62,262 nt of DNA from Candidatus Poribacteria bacterium (GTDB taxonomy: Bacteria > Poribacteria > WGA-4E > WGA-3G). The notes under the pieces were generated by a model. That model was not told where the DNA came from. It was given only the letters and a program-made list of their open reading frames with translations, and did not search any database. Where the stretch lies: NCBI GenBank assembly GCA_028820635.1, contig JAPPIG010000028.1:29052-91313 (forward strand). Direction: 5' to 3'. The position numbers and the translations under genes were made by a program. Below, in pieces: positions 1 through 7,786 of this stretch (position 1 is the stretch's first letter; every line of letters begins with the position of its first letter).

Positions 1-74
1 ACGTATAAATGTATACACGTATAAATGTATACACGTATAAATGTATACACGTATAAATGTATACACGTATACAC
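1..74. repeat. Tandem 16-bp repeat, family F
   Basis: Four exact head-to-tail copies of a 16-bp unit (acgtataaatgtatac) and a partial fifth. The unit is a variant of the GTATACATGTATAC palindrome found between genes throughout the window. The array runs off the left edge, so its full length is unknown. Confidence 0.95.
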
Positions 75-97
75 AGGTTGCGAATAATTCCGATTCA

Positions 98-127
98 AAC
101 AAAAAAGGCGCGTTTTCAAAACGCGCC
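98..127 (-). terminator. Family B palindrome acting as terminator
   Basis: GGCGCGTTTT and AAAACGCGCC form a perfect inverted repeat. On the minus strand a run of seven T follows, giving an intrinsic terminator just after the stop of the minus-strand lipoprotein gene. Confidence 0.7.
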
Positions 128-153
128 TACCATAAGGATTAGAGAACAGACTA

Positions 154-651
154 TTACCGGGTTACCACCCCATCATCCGCATACTCAAACAGGATTTCAG
201 GTCGGGATAAGTTCTTTATGGCAATGCCTTCATATTCATAAACCGACTCCGTTGCTTTGATGATACCTGTTATTTCAACAACAAACACGTCAAGAACAAC
301 AGCATCATTCACTTTACTATAACCGAGGACGAACTTATCATCAGGCGTTCTGGATGGGGGTGCTGGGTTCAAGTGAATAATCACTTTTACGCGCTCATCT
401 ATATCCCCGATGGTGCTATGAATTTGAACAAGTTTAGAATTACTTACTTTGTAGCCGTCAACACGTATACGGAATTTACCGGCTGCCAAGGTGGGACTCG
501 GCACGATTTCTGGTAAGTATTTGTCGGGGTCCTCAGGTATTCTCGAGTCATCGACCGTTACCATAACCGATCTATAGAGATCACAGCCAGTAGATAGACA
601 ACACACAATAACCAAAAAACACGTATAAGTCAGGAAACGATGGAACTTCAT
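154..651 (-). CDS. Putative lipoprotein, unknown function
   Basis: A 165-residue secreted protein. I placed the start at the last of three consecutive ATG codons because a GGAGG sits just upstream and the product then begins MKFHRF followed by a hydrophobic segment and a lipobox LSTGC (Cys23), which predicts lipid anchoring. The mature part is polar and probably beta-rich, with a 'VTVDDSRIPEDPDKYLPEIV' stretch near its start. I recognise no family. The small reading frame 704-886 lies just upstream on the same strand and may be co-transcribed; a family B terminator follows the stop. Confidence 0.7.
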   Translation of the reverse strand: MKFHRFLTYTCFLVIVCCLSTGCDLYRSVMVTVDDSRIPEDPDKYLPEIVPSPTLAAGKFRIRVDGYKVSNSKLVQIHSTIGDIDERVKVIIHLNPAPPSRTPDDKFVLGYSKVNDAVVLDVFVVEITGIIKATESVYEYEGIAIKNLSRPEILFEYADDGVVTR

Positions 652-703
652 CATCATAACCTCCATGCCCAAAATGAGTAACTTTAGTATTACATTTTTT
701 GAG

Positions 704-886
704 TTATGTGTCAAATTTTAATGATTGCCTCTCATCATCCTGCGGCGTATGGAAAGTTTTGGGTTGCTTTTCAGCAGATTCAGGTTTCTGCGGTTTCAAA
801 ACAGCAGGATAATTTTTGATAAGTTCTGCATACGCGACGCGTTCATCATCCTCAGGAAACGAAAAAAGTTGATTTTTCATTTGCAC
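704..886 (-). CDS. Small charged hypothetical protein
   Basis: A 60-residue frame starting at GTG (886), six bases after GGGGA; an in-frame ATG at 880 is the alternative. The product is hydrophilic, has no membrane segment, and carries the four-residue string DDER twice. It ends about 50 bases before the lipoprotein gene, so a two-gene unit is plausible. No family recognised; it could be a chance frame, but the ribosome site and orientation favour a real gene. Confidence 0.4.
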   Translation of the reverse strand: MQMKNQLFSFPEDDERVAYAELIKNYPAVLKPQKPESAEKQPKTFHTPQDDERQSLKFDT

Positions 887-1012
887 ATTACTTCCCCATG
901 TGTTATAATATATTTAAATGTTAATAATAATATAACATTCATCTATTTGTTTTACAAGTTTTTTCGTTTTTTTAGTAATTTTAAGGAAAAAAGCACTTTT
1001 TTGAAAAAATAT

Positions 1013-1042
1013 TTGACATTTTTTTGTAATTTGTGGTATACT
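1013..1042 (+). promoter_or_regulatory. Sigma-70 promoter with extended -10
   Basis: TTGACA (1013-1018), an 18-bp spacer and TATACT (1037-1042) preceded by TG at 1034-1035. This is one of the strongest promoter matches in the window. No open frame follows, so it probably drives an RNA. Confidence 0.7.
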
Positions 1043-1048
1043 ATTATC

Positions 1049-1200
1049 ACGCTTTATGGTAGAGGGTTCCGCCTCGCCACACCTTGGCGAGGTCTCTACC
1101 ACACCGAAGGAACCGGTGACAAAGCGAAACGATGCGAAGCGTGTTCCACAGATACATATTGTTCACCGTCTGAACCGGGAACAGTGTCAAAAATATAGAG
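1049..1200 (+). ncRNA. Candidate structured small RNA
   Basis: Starting at the predicted transcription start, the sequence can form a strong hairpin: GGTAGAG and GCCTCGCC pair with GGCGAGG and CTCTACC (1057-1102). Downstream GGAAC/GTTCC and GGTGA/TCACC segments can pair further. I tried 4.5S, 6S, tmRNA, RNase P and 5S patterns and none fits. The 3' end is a guess; no clear terminator closes it. Confidence 0.4.
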
Positions 1201-1221
1201 TGTAGTTTATTTGTTGCTGAA

Positions 1222-1293
1222 TATGCATTTTTTAGGCGAGTGCCTAATTGCATTTGTGTTATAGGTTTATTGCATTTATAATCTTATTGCATT
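1222..1293 (+). repeat. ATTGCATT iteron-like repeats
   Basis: ATTGCATT occurs at 1247, 1269 and 1286, with a degenerate ATGCATT just upstream near 1223, in an AT-rich tract. Repeats of this kind upstream of a replication initiator gene can be Rep-binding iterons; the irregular spacing (22 and 17 bp) weakens that reading. Confidence 0.35.
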
Positions 1294-1419
1294 CATTTAT
1301 GGGAGGAATTGGGGAACAAACTTGCATAGGATGACTTACTTGGGATAGGTTAGGTAAGTTATATCGTCCGTCGGGTTTCGCGTTGTTCTACCCGACATGA
1401 ACTAAACCTCGGTAACCAA

Positions 1420-1449
1420 TAACAGCCGCACAAAATTGCACGGCTGTTA
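1420..1449. terminator. Hairpin, terminator-like
   Basis: A perfect 9-bp inverted repeat, TAACAGCCG and CGGCTGTTA, with a 12-nt loop, followed by a short T-rich stretch. It lies between the ncRNA candidate and the rep-like gene. Confidence 0.45.
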
Positions 1450-1483
1450 CCAGGTTTTTACTTAGTACCGCTACATGAGCGAT

Positions 1484-1527
1484 GGATTCAAAAATGAACA
1501 AAAAAACAGAGGTGACAAATCTCTGTT
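1484..1527 (+). repeat. Duplicate of the rep gene start, plus hairpin
   Basis: Twenty bases at 1484-1503 are identical to 1827-1846, which span the ribosome site and first codons of the rep-like gene. Similarity extends upstream (GTTTTTACT.AG.AC in both). The frame from this false start closes after 15 codons and ends in an AACAGAG/CTCTGTT hairpin (1505-1527). Confidence 0.6.
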
Positions 1528-1702
1528 AGTCAATGTTCACTTTATATTATAGCATATATTTTAATTCCATGCAAGTTTGTTTTAATTTTTATTGACTTAG
1601 AACAATAATGTATAATTATTATTGAACTGTGAGATGGTCGGCATTAGGTAATCCCTCAATAACCTTCCGTCTCCCGTCCCAACTGACTATTGGGTCCGGT
1701 TA

Positions 1703-1732
1703 ACACAATTGCCTCATTGCTATCAATTGTGT
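1703..1732. promoter_or_regulatory. Inverted repeat upstream of rep-like gene
   Basis: ACACAATTG and CAATTGTGT form a perfect 9-bp inverted repeat with a 12-nt spacer, about 105 bp before the rep-like start. Its symmetry fits a dimer operator, possibly for autoregulation, but no factor can be named. Confidence 0.4.
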
Positions 1733-1836
1733 ATTAGCGCTACGGTTCAATACCACACATTACTTCAATAATTGCCAATAAGAACGAAAGGCAGTTTAGA
1801 TAGTTTTTACTAAGCACTAACAGAAAGGATTCAAAA

Positions 1837-2838
1837 ATGAACAAAATAGTGCAAACCACTACGTTACAGGTCCCCTTAGGACATGGCAGTATTATTTCAA
1901 GTTTAGGTTTACGTCAAGTGAAACCCCTTGCTGCGATGACAGCACTCACGCTGAACTATCGCAGTAATTGGGACGAAGGACGCACATGGTGGACATCGGA
2001 TCGTAAGTTAGCCGATCTGATGGGTGCTTCTCACCGATATACACGCGATGCGCTGAAAGAACTCACAGGTTGGGTTACGCGCGTCAAACAAGGCGTGAAA
2101 GGAAGCATCTACCAACTCACACATCATCTGCGCGAACCCCAAGATGTTCCCACCGACAAACACGGTAACCCCCTCAAATTTGCCATCCCGCGTGGCAAAG
2201 ACGGACCCTTTGAAAAAATGTTCGCAGGTGAAATCAGTTGGAAAGCGTGTCTCGTCTGGATACTGCTCAAAGTGCATTCAGATTTTCAGACAGGCAAGAC
2301 GCATCCAATAACGATGAACTCACTTGCGTTATGGTCCAGGTTCGGCAAGGACACCGTTTGCGAAGCGATAGGCGAGCTGGAAAAGGCAGGGCTATTAGAG
2401 CGGTTGTCGAAACCGCACGAAAAATCTGTTTTTCAGCTGTATCCCAAGCCCCCCGAAAAGCGTCCCGTGAATCGTCCGCCGAAGAAAAAACGCAAACAGC
2501 GAAAAACCTTTATGGACATGCGCACCGATGAGAAACATTGCTACAGTTTCAACGAGAAATATCGGTGTAATTTGGACACAGGACATATTGAGGTGAGAGA
2601 ACGACATGGGCGAGGACGGTGGCACCGTCTTAAAGATCGGGAACGGCATCTGGTGCCGAAAGCGATTATGACAGCGTTTGATGATATGATCGCCGAAGCA
2701 TCGAAAATTCGGATGCATCTCCGCCAAGCGCTCGGTCTCGCTGGTTCTGATACCGCACACGACGGTTCTGATACCGCACACGACGGTTCTGATAGCGCAC
2801 AGCACGAATTTTTAAGCTCGCTTCAGCTTAGTCTGTGA
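1837..2838 (+). CDS. Winged-helix replication-initiator-like protein
   Basis: A 333-residue cytoplasmic DNA-binding protein. Two helix-turn-helix segments are visible: residues about 35-90 ('SDRKLADLMGASHRYTRDAL') and 155-200 ('LALWSRFGKDTVCEAIGELE'). A basic patch (PPKKKRKQRK) follows near 220. This two-winged-helix plan is seen in plasmid and phage replication initiators. The C-terminus carries a 7-residue tandem repeat (GSDTAHD) encoded by 21-bp direct repeats. The start follows GAAAGGATT. Upstream iteron-like repeats and the ParA/RHH genes 5 kb downstream support a replicon-maintenance role, but a transcription regulator is the main alternative. Confidence 0.5.
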   Translation: MNKIVQTTTLQVPLGHGSIISSLGLRQVKPLAAMTALTLNYRSNWDEGRTWWTSDRKLADLMGASHRYTRDALKELTGWVTRVKQGVKGSIYQLTHHLREPQDVPTDKHGNPLKFAIPRGKDGPFEKMFAGEISWKACLVWILLKVHSDFQTGKTHPITMNSLALWSRFGKDTVCEAIGELEKAGLLERLSKPHEKSVFQLYPKPPEKRPVNRPPKKKRKQRKTFMDMRTDEKHCYSFNEKYRCNLDTGHIEVRERHGRGRWHRLKDRERHLVPKAIMTAFDDMIAEASKIRMHLRQALGLAGSDTAHDGSDTAHDGSDSAQHEFLSSLQLSL

Positions 2839-3182
2839 CAAGGTTTTTGATAAGGGGTGTTTGCTTAACGCGAACGTGTTAACAAAATTTTTTATCGTAC
2901 CGCGTATCGCGAACGAAAAATTTTTGAATTAAGTTTGTCAGTTAAGAGCACATAAGGTCTCAAAAACACCAATACACCCTTAATTAAAGACAATTTTTAA
3001 TAGTTTATCGATTAAAAATTCAGTTATTTAACACATATTTAATTGAATCCCAACCGTTTTGCGCAGTTTTAACTTCAATTTATAAATAGGCGCGTTTTGT
3101 CCACGCGTTCCTCCACCCCTTGCGCGTTTTGTCCACGCGTTTTTTGCTCATCACCTCGCTACTTAATAAGGAAGGTACACAC
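2839..3182. other. AT-rich spacer with two 20-bp direct repeats
   Basis: No gene. The stretch is strongly AT-rich directly after the rep-like gene, as an origin might be, but I see no clear DnaA-box cluster. Two identical copies of gcgcgttttgtccacgcgtt lie at 3090-3109 and 3122-3141; they are half-units of repeat family B. Confidence 0.4.
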
Positions 3183-3599
3183 ATGATTTTTAGAAAAGGT
3201 ATATTTTTATTATCTATCATCTTTATCGCTTGGGGACTTATCGGATGTAATAGAGAAGTTACTGAATTGATGTCTGTTGAAATCGTTGAAATATGTATCA
3301 CAGAAACAGTGCAACCCGATGTCTTTGCTATATCTGTTCTGGTGATGAGCGTATTGCCTGATAAATGCATTGAAGACCACCAGAAAAATTATACAGAACC
3401 TCATGTGTTTGATTTCTATCCGCTCTATGAAAATGGCGATACAATTCAAATAGAGATAACGCAAACGGTTTCGGTAGGCAGTGTTGCCTGTGATCTTGCC
3501 AGTCCTTACTATCATGATATTATTTTTATCGGGTTCTGTAAACCGGGTGAATATACATTAGATGTAAACGGAAATATTAAGAAGTTTCAAGTCGGTTAA
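3183..3599 (+). CDS. Putative lipoprotein
   Basis: A 138-residue secreted protein. The start follows AAGGAAGG at a good distance; the longer frame would begin inside a repeat. An N-terminal hydrophobic segment ends in a lipobox GLIGC (Cys22). The mature domain is rich in beta-prone residues and has two or three further cysteines. No family recognised. Its stop overlaps the convergent downstream gene by four bases. Confidence 0.65.
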   Translation: MIFRKGIFLLSIIFIAWGLIGCNREVTELMSVEIVEICITETVQPDVFAISVLVMSVLPDKCIEDHQKNYTEPHVFDFYPLYENGDTIQIEITQTVSVGSVACDLASPYYHDIIFIGFCKPGEYTLDVNGNIKKFQVG

Positions 3600-3916
3600 T
3601 ATGTTGTATGCTCTATGATAGTTTGATGAGGCACAAGCGGGTCTATCGCATTCAGCCATTTGTAGATAATATCAATTTGCCAGTAGGCGCGTTGTGCTCT
3701 GCTTTCCATGCTCTCTTGGAACTGCGCGATCATTACCGACTTGGATGTAACGACAGGCTTTCCGTTCGTGTTTTCTGATGAAATATGATATTTTTCCGAC
3801 ACGGCTGATATGACGTGATGTAAAATATGATTCTCATCTCTGGCGTGCCGTTCGATTGTGATGTTGTCATATTTGCTCACATCAACGATTGTATCAAACT
3901 GGGTTTTGACAAACAT
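3596..3916 (-). CDS. Hypothetical cytoplasmic protein
   Basis: A 106-residue frame starting MFVKTQFDTI, chosen because GGGAGA lies four bases upstream; a longer frame would start eight codons earlier. No signal peptide or membrane segment. The N-terminal half looks alpha/beta and the C-terminal half helical ('RAQRAYWQIDIIYKWLNAI'). Function unknown. It is convergent with the lipoprotein gene and downstream of the LRR gene on the same strand. Confidence 0.55.
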   Translation of the reverse strand: MFVKTQFDTIVDVSKYDNITIERHARDENHILHHVISAVSEKYHISSENTNGKPVVTSKSVMIAQFQESMESRAQRAYWQIDIIYKWLNAIDPLVPHQTIIEHTTY

Positions 3917-3967
3917 GTACTCTCCCTTCATTTTAAACATAAAAGATTCTACTTATATGAGAAGTGA

Positions 3968-4723
3968 TTAGAATCTCACAGCCACAGCTCTCGCTTCGAG
4001 CGCAGGAATATGCACATCAATCGCATTCTGATCTAAAGGGTTATCATACAGATACAGACCTTCTAACGATGGAAGTTGTGTGAGCGACGATATATCTGAT
4101 ATTTGGTTGTCGCTCAGCTCCAGGGCACTTAATCGTGTAAGGTTTGCGAGAGGCGACACATTTGATATCTTGTTCTCATTCAAATACAGTTGAAAGAGAA
4201 GACTGAGGTTTGCGAGAGGTGCCACATCTGATATCTGATTCCCGGTCAGAAACAAGTTCTTAAGTTGTGTAAGATTCGCCAAAGGCGATATATCTGATAA
4301 TTGCGTACTATTATCTATAGCCAGCATCTCAAGTCCTGTGAGGTCCGCCAAAGGCGATATATCTGATAATGGCACGTTGTAAAAGTGTAAGTCCGTAAGC
4401 TGTGTTAGTTTGGCGAGAGGCGATATATCTGATATACGCTCACCGGTCAGAAACAGGAATTTTAGTTGTGTCGCATGCTCTAAACCTCTAATATCTTTGA
4501 CTTCGGGATTAAAAGCCTCAAGGGATGTCAAGCGTTGCAATATTTCCACTGTTATTGGGGTATTTTTTGTTAAGTCCAGTTGCTCACGCACTTCATATGC
4601 CAACATAGGATCGGGCACCAGTCCACCTGTAGTTCCGTTATTATCTCTGTCAGACGAATTATCATCCGCTCCACAACCGAGCAGCCAGACGAACATTAGA
4701 CACAAAGCGAAATGTTTAAACAT
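3968..4723 (-). CDS. Leucine-rich repeat lipoprotein (internalin-like)
   Basis: A 251-residue protein with a signal ending in lipobox LLGC (Cys17), a short Asn/Asp-rich linker and about seven 22-residue LRR units of the type 'LTxLxxLxLxxNxISDISPLA' (residues about 65-245). The ISDISPL spacing matches the bacterial internalin-like LRR class, which forms a curved binding surface outside the cell. Likely role: surface ligand or host binding; the ligand is unknown. AAAGGAG precedes the ATG. Confidence 0.85.
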   Translation of the reverse strand: MFKHFALCLMFVWLLGCGADDNSSDRDNNGTTGGLVPDPMLAYEVREQLDLTKNTPITVEILQRLTSLEAFNPEVKDIRGLEHATQLKFLFLTGERISDISPLAKLTQLTDLHFYNVPLSDISPLADLTGLEMLAIDNSTQLSDISPLANLTQLKNLFLTGNQISDVAPLANLSLLFQLYLNENKISNVSPLANLTRLSALELSDNQISDISSLTQLPSLEGLYLYDNPLDQNAIDVHIPALEARAVAVRF

Positions 4724-4874
4724 GTGATTCTCCTTTGAGTTGCCGTATTTAGATCTGGTCTTTCACCACAATATTATCCTCCTTGTCAACGATATAACAT
4801 TAAAACTTAAGGGCAGGATTTAGTCAACTGAAATCTTGACATTGATTTTGTTTTGCGGTAAAATGCAATCCCAA

Positions 4875-4904
4875 TAAAAAAGGCGTATGCGAAAACGCTT
4901 TTTA
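4875..4904. terminator. Bidirectional terminator-like hairpin
   Basis: An A-run, GGCGT...AACGC and a T-run form an inverted repeat at the left border of the tnpB element. It could insulate the element in both directions. Confidence 0.4.
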
Positions 4905-4909
4905 TCGTT

Positions 4910-6305
4910 CTTCGGTGTCAAGACCCCGCTGCTTTAGCACGGGGATGTAGACACCGCCAAAAGCCTTGACTTTTGTTATACAACGGGTATACTCTTTAGA
5001 CCATTCAGTGGTAGTTGTTGTAGCAGCTACCACACCACTATAATGGGAAATGTAACCTTCACCGAAATGGGATACGATGTTAAAAACCCATAAGATTGCC
5101 TTAGCCCCGAATAACAAACAGCGTGCTTGGTTTGCTCAGCAGTGTGGGTACGCCAGATTTGCCTACAATCATGCTTTAGCAGACTTCAAATCGGGTTTAG
5201 AGAATGACGAGTTTTTGTCTACGACCACATTAAATGAAAGATTTAACGTAGCAAAGAAGGGTTATGCGTGGACAAAGGCACAAGACCAAGTTGTTGCGAA
5301 CAAAAGCATCTTCGTGAATCTCTCCGCTGCGATTGCGAATTGGGTTGGTAAGCGTGCGAAGTTCCCGAGGTATAAGAAACGCGGTAAAAAGGATGCATTC
5401 ACAACAAATAATCAATCCGTGCGAGTTGAAGGTAAGCGTATCAGGTTACCCAAGATCGGATGGATAAAGATGTTTGAAGAGTTGCGTTTTATCGGTAAGC
5501 TTATCAAAGTGACGATTTCAAGGACGGCGGATCGTTGGTTTGTATCTATCACCGTAGAGATAACAGAGGACACCGAAGCCGTTGATAACTCAACGCACCC
5601 TGTTGTTGGTATTGATGTGGGTATAAACACATTGGCAACTTGTTCTGATGGCAGCAAATATGATAATCCGCGTCCCCTCAAACGTTATGAGAGAAAACTC
5701 AAACGTGCTCATCGCAGACTCAGTAAGCAGACCAAAGGATCTAAAAACTGGATAAAGCAAAGACAGAAGATTGCACGTATCTACTATCGTATCAGTTGTA
5801 TTAGAAACGATGCACACCATAAAGCAACAACAGCTATTGTCAATAACGCCTCTGCTATCGGTATTGAGACACTCAAGGTTACCAATATGCTAAAGAATAA
5901 GAAACTCGCAAAGGCGTTGTCAGATTCAGCAGTAGGTGGGTTTCTCTCTAAACTCAAGACCAAAGCAGAAACACGTAACATATCTGTTACAGAAGCATCG
6001 CAATTCTATGCAAGTAGCAAAACCTGTAGCGATTGTGGACACAAGAAGAAAGATTTAACGCTAAAAGAAAGAACCTATCATTGCAGCGAATGTGGTGTTT
6101 CAATAGACAGAGATGTCAACGCTGCACTAAACTTGAGAAATGTCGCGGTAGGGCATACCGAGACAGAAAACGCCTGTGGAGTGCAAGTAAGACCTCAATC
6201 AGAGGCACGAGACACGGAAGCAGGAAAAGCCGTTTGGCAACAGCAATTGCTGCCAATATAAGAGCTAAGAACCCCCACGCTTTAGCGGGCGGAGTATGTC
6301 AGGAG
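4910..6305 (+). mobile_element. IS1341-type (IS200/IS605 family) tnpB-only element
   Basis: Left-end hairpin CCCCG/CGGGG with inner TGCT/AGCA (4924-4944) and a right-end hairpin with CGCTTTAGCG (6276-6290) flank a single tnpB. No tnpA is present, so mobility would need transposase in trans. Exact boundaries are uncertain because these elements make no target duplication. The 3' part of tnpB and the right end normally specify the omega RNA, whose guide would read into flanking DNA after about 6300. Confidence 0.75.
5077..6261 (+). CDS. tnpB: RNA-guided endonuclease TnpB
   Basis: A 394-residue TnpB of normal length. The order is: N-terminal helical/OB-like region, RuvC-I motif GIDVGINTLAT (catalytic Asp), RuvC-II 'IGIETLKV' (catalytic Glu), a zinc finger CSDCGHKK...HCSECG, and RuvC-III 'DRDVNAALNL' (catalytic Asp). 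All catalytic residues appear intact. The tail 'GHTETENACG' is typical of IS1341-type TnpBs, where that DNA also specifies the omega RNA. TnpB cuts DNA next to a short target motif, guided by its omega RNA, and promotes retention of the element. The start ATG is the first in frame. Confidence 0.92.
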   Translation: MLKTHKIALAPNNKQRAWFAQQCGYARFAYNHALADFKSGLENDEFLSTTTLNERFNVAKKGYAWTKAQDQVVANKSIFVNLSAAIANWVGKRAKFPRYKKRGKKDAFTTNNQSVRVEGKRIRLPKIGWIKMFEELRFIGKLIKVTISRTADRWFVSITVEITEDTEAVDNSTHPVVGIDVGINTLATCSDGSKYDNPRPLKRYERKLKRAHRRLSKQTKGSKNWIKQRQKIARIYYRISCIRNDAHHKATTAIVNNASAIGIETLKVTNMLKNKKLAKALSDSAVGGFLSKLKTKAETRNISVTEASQFYASSKTCSDCGHKKKDLTLKERTYHCSECGVSIDRDVNAALNLRNVAVGHTETENACGVQVRPQSEARDTEAGKAVWQQQLLPI

Positions 6306-6308
6306 ATC

Positions 6309-6668
6309 ATACAGGGCTGGAAGGGACACATATCCGTTCAAAATGTCACCAAAGACATTTCCGCATTCATCCCAGTGGGTGCGGCATTCGTCGCAATGAT
6401 AATCGGAGGCATAGACCTAATCATGTTACTATCAGACTTTATTGAAGCAAGACGTGAAAAGCGGATAGCAGCTGCCACAGAAGCAGCCAAAGCAGAAGGT
6501 ATCGCTGAAGGTAAGGCAGAAGGTATCGCTGAAGGAGAAGCGAGGGCTTATCGCAAGTTCGCAGAATGGGAACGCCGGCGAAAAGAAGCAGAAGATCGCG
6601 GCGAGGAGTTCACGGAACCCCCGCCAATACAACCAGAGGAAAATTCACAGGAGAATTCAAAAGAATAA
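6309..6668 (+). pseudogene. 5'-truncated membrane protein fragment after the IS right end
   Basis: After the tnpB right end a frame stays open to 6668 and encodes one membrane segment ('FIPVGAAFVAMIIGGIDLIM') followed by a charged helical tail with repeated AEGIAEGK units. No start codon has a ribosome site; GTG 6375 and ATG 6396 cut into the membrane segment. The simplest reading is the 3' part of a gene that the IS interrupted. I could not find its 5' part left of the element. Confidence 0.45.
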
Positions 6669-6766
6669 AGGTATCACAAATACGTTTCAACCGAAATTGG
6701 GCAAGACTTGTGAAATCGACCTTTCACCCCTTTCCCATAATTCGCGACAATCCAAGATTCAATTAG

Positions 6767-6791
6767 AAAAGGCGCGTTTCCAAAACGCGCC
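6767..6791 (-). terminator. Family B palindrome as terminator of the parA operon
   Basis: GGCGCGTTT...AAACGCGCC followed on the minus strand by TTTT, just after the stop of the RHH gene. Confidence 0.55.
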
Positions 6792-6807
6792 TACCTTATA
6801 GATGTTA

Positions 6808-7074
6808 TTACCTCTGCACTCCATGCTTTTGAAACAGGTCGTCAAGCGCTTCAGCCAATAGGTCTTGAATACTGGTATCTGCACTTACCGATAGCTGCTT
6901 CAGCTGCCGATGCACATCAGGGTCGAAGTGTCCAGCGATCAATTTTTTGCCTATGCGCGAGGAGCCAGGCGTTTTTTCTGATTTCGTTTTTTGTGATGTA
7001 TTCTGTTTCACCGGTTTATCTTCATTTTTTCCTGCGCTGTTCAATGCTTCTGTGAGGCTCGGTTTTCTTGCCAT
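6808..7074 (-). CDS. Ribbon-helix-helix partition protein (ParG/ParB-like)
   Basis: An 88-residue protein: a disordered, Lys/Thr-rich N-terminus (1-50) and a C-terminal RHH fold ('FDPDVHRQLKQLSVSADTSI...LLAEALDDLF', about 55-85). RHH proteins bind DNA as dimers through a beta ribbon. It lies 12 bp after parA in the same direction, the usual arrangement of type Ib partition cassettes, where the RHH protein binds the centromere site and represses its own operon. Likely the centromere-binding partner of the upstream ATPase. Confidence 0.75.
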   Translation of the reverse strand: MARKPSLTEALNSAGKNEDKPVKQNTSQKTKSEKTPGSSRIGKKLIAGHFDPDVHRQLKQLSVSADTSIQDLLAEALDDLFQKHGVQR

Positions 7075-7086
7075 TTTTTTATTCTC

Positions 7087-7701
7087 CTATATCTGTTTTG
7101 CGATATATTTGTAAAGTGTGTCTATCTCCTTCGCTGCTTTTCCCTTCGGTTCATATTCTTGTGCGGTGAGACCGGCTGTGAGTGAATGCACAAAAGCGAT
7201 ACGTTGTCCGAGCTGGCATGGTGCCGTTGTAATATTATAAGTATCAATAGCCGTTCTTGCTTCGTCAGCGAGTGTGCTGCGGGCTGGCACGGCGTTGAGG
7301 ACAACGATCGCTGGCACATTTGCAAGCCGAGCGATTTCCACCGTCGCACCGATAGCGTGTAGGTCAAGAATAGCCGGACGGCACGGTATCAATAAAAGTT
7401 CGGCGTTTCGTGCAGCGGCGAGGCTGGTAGCTTCTGAATGTGGGGCAGTATCAATAAAAACGGTGTCGGCACCGCTCTCCTCTGCGGCTTTGAGGAGTTG
7501 TGGCAGACGTGAGGCTTGCGCGGAGACCACTGCCGGTGTATCCTTTTCTCGGTTGTCTTTCCATGTGAGTGCGCTTGCCTGCGGGTCGAGGTCGATGATT
7601 GCGGTTGTGTGTCCATCTGCCTCTGCGGCGACACCGAGATGTACTGCCAGCGTTGTTTTACCTGCCCCACCTTTTCCCGACAATATCGCGATTGTTTTCA
7701 T
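7087..7701 (-). CDS. parA: ParA-family partition ATPase
   Basis: A 204-residue ATPase with the deviant Walker A motif KGGAGKTT (residues about 10-17), Walker A' 'IIDLDPQ' and Walker B 'TVFIDTAPH'. The short length and the absence of an N-terminal HTH place it with small ParA/ParF (type Ib) proteins. It would position plasmid-like DNA using ATP-driven binding to the nucleoid. It is transcribed before the RHH gene. Immediately upstream lies a cluster of GTATACATGTATAC-type palindromes that could be a centromere, although such palindromes occur elsewhere in the window too. Confidence 0.88.
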   Translation of the reverse strand: MKTIAILSGKGGAGKTTLAVHLGVAAEADGHTTAIIDLDPQASALTWKDNREKDTPAVVSAQASRLPQLLKAAEESGADTVFIDTAPHSEATSLAAARNAELLLIPCRPAILDLHAIGATVEIARLANVPAIVVLNAVPARSTLADEARTAIDTYNITTAPCQLGQRIAFVHSLTAGLTAQEYEPKGKAAKEIDTLYKYIAKQI

Positions 7702-7719
7702 TGTACGCCAACTTTCTTA

Positions 7720-7786
7720 GGTGTATACATGTATAATTGTATACATTCATACATGTGTACGTGTATACATGTATGAACGTGTAATT
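7720..7786. repeat. Family F palindrome cluster upstream of parA
   Basis: At least four overlapping GTATACATGTATA/ATACATGTGTAC-type units in 65 bp, directly upstream of the parA start. This is either a partition/operator site or one more interspersed family F array. Confidence 0.6.

Noticed and set aside
1..74. CRISPR array
   Set aside because: The repeats are head-to-tail without spacers of uniform length, and no cas gene is present.
1049..1200. 4.5S, 6S, tmRNA or RNase P RNA
   Set aside because: None of the diagnostic conserved segments of these RNAs is present.
2839..3100. Replication origin
   Set aside because: AT-rich and well placed, but no DnaA-box cluster or clear Rep iterons inside it.
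7720..7786. Firm call as parS centromere
   Set aside because: Same palindromes occur at many unrelated intergenic sites, so a specific partition role cannot be claimed; kept as a repeat.
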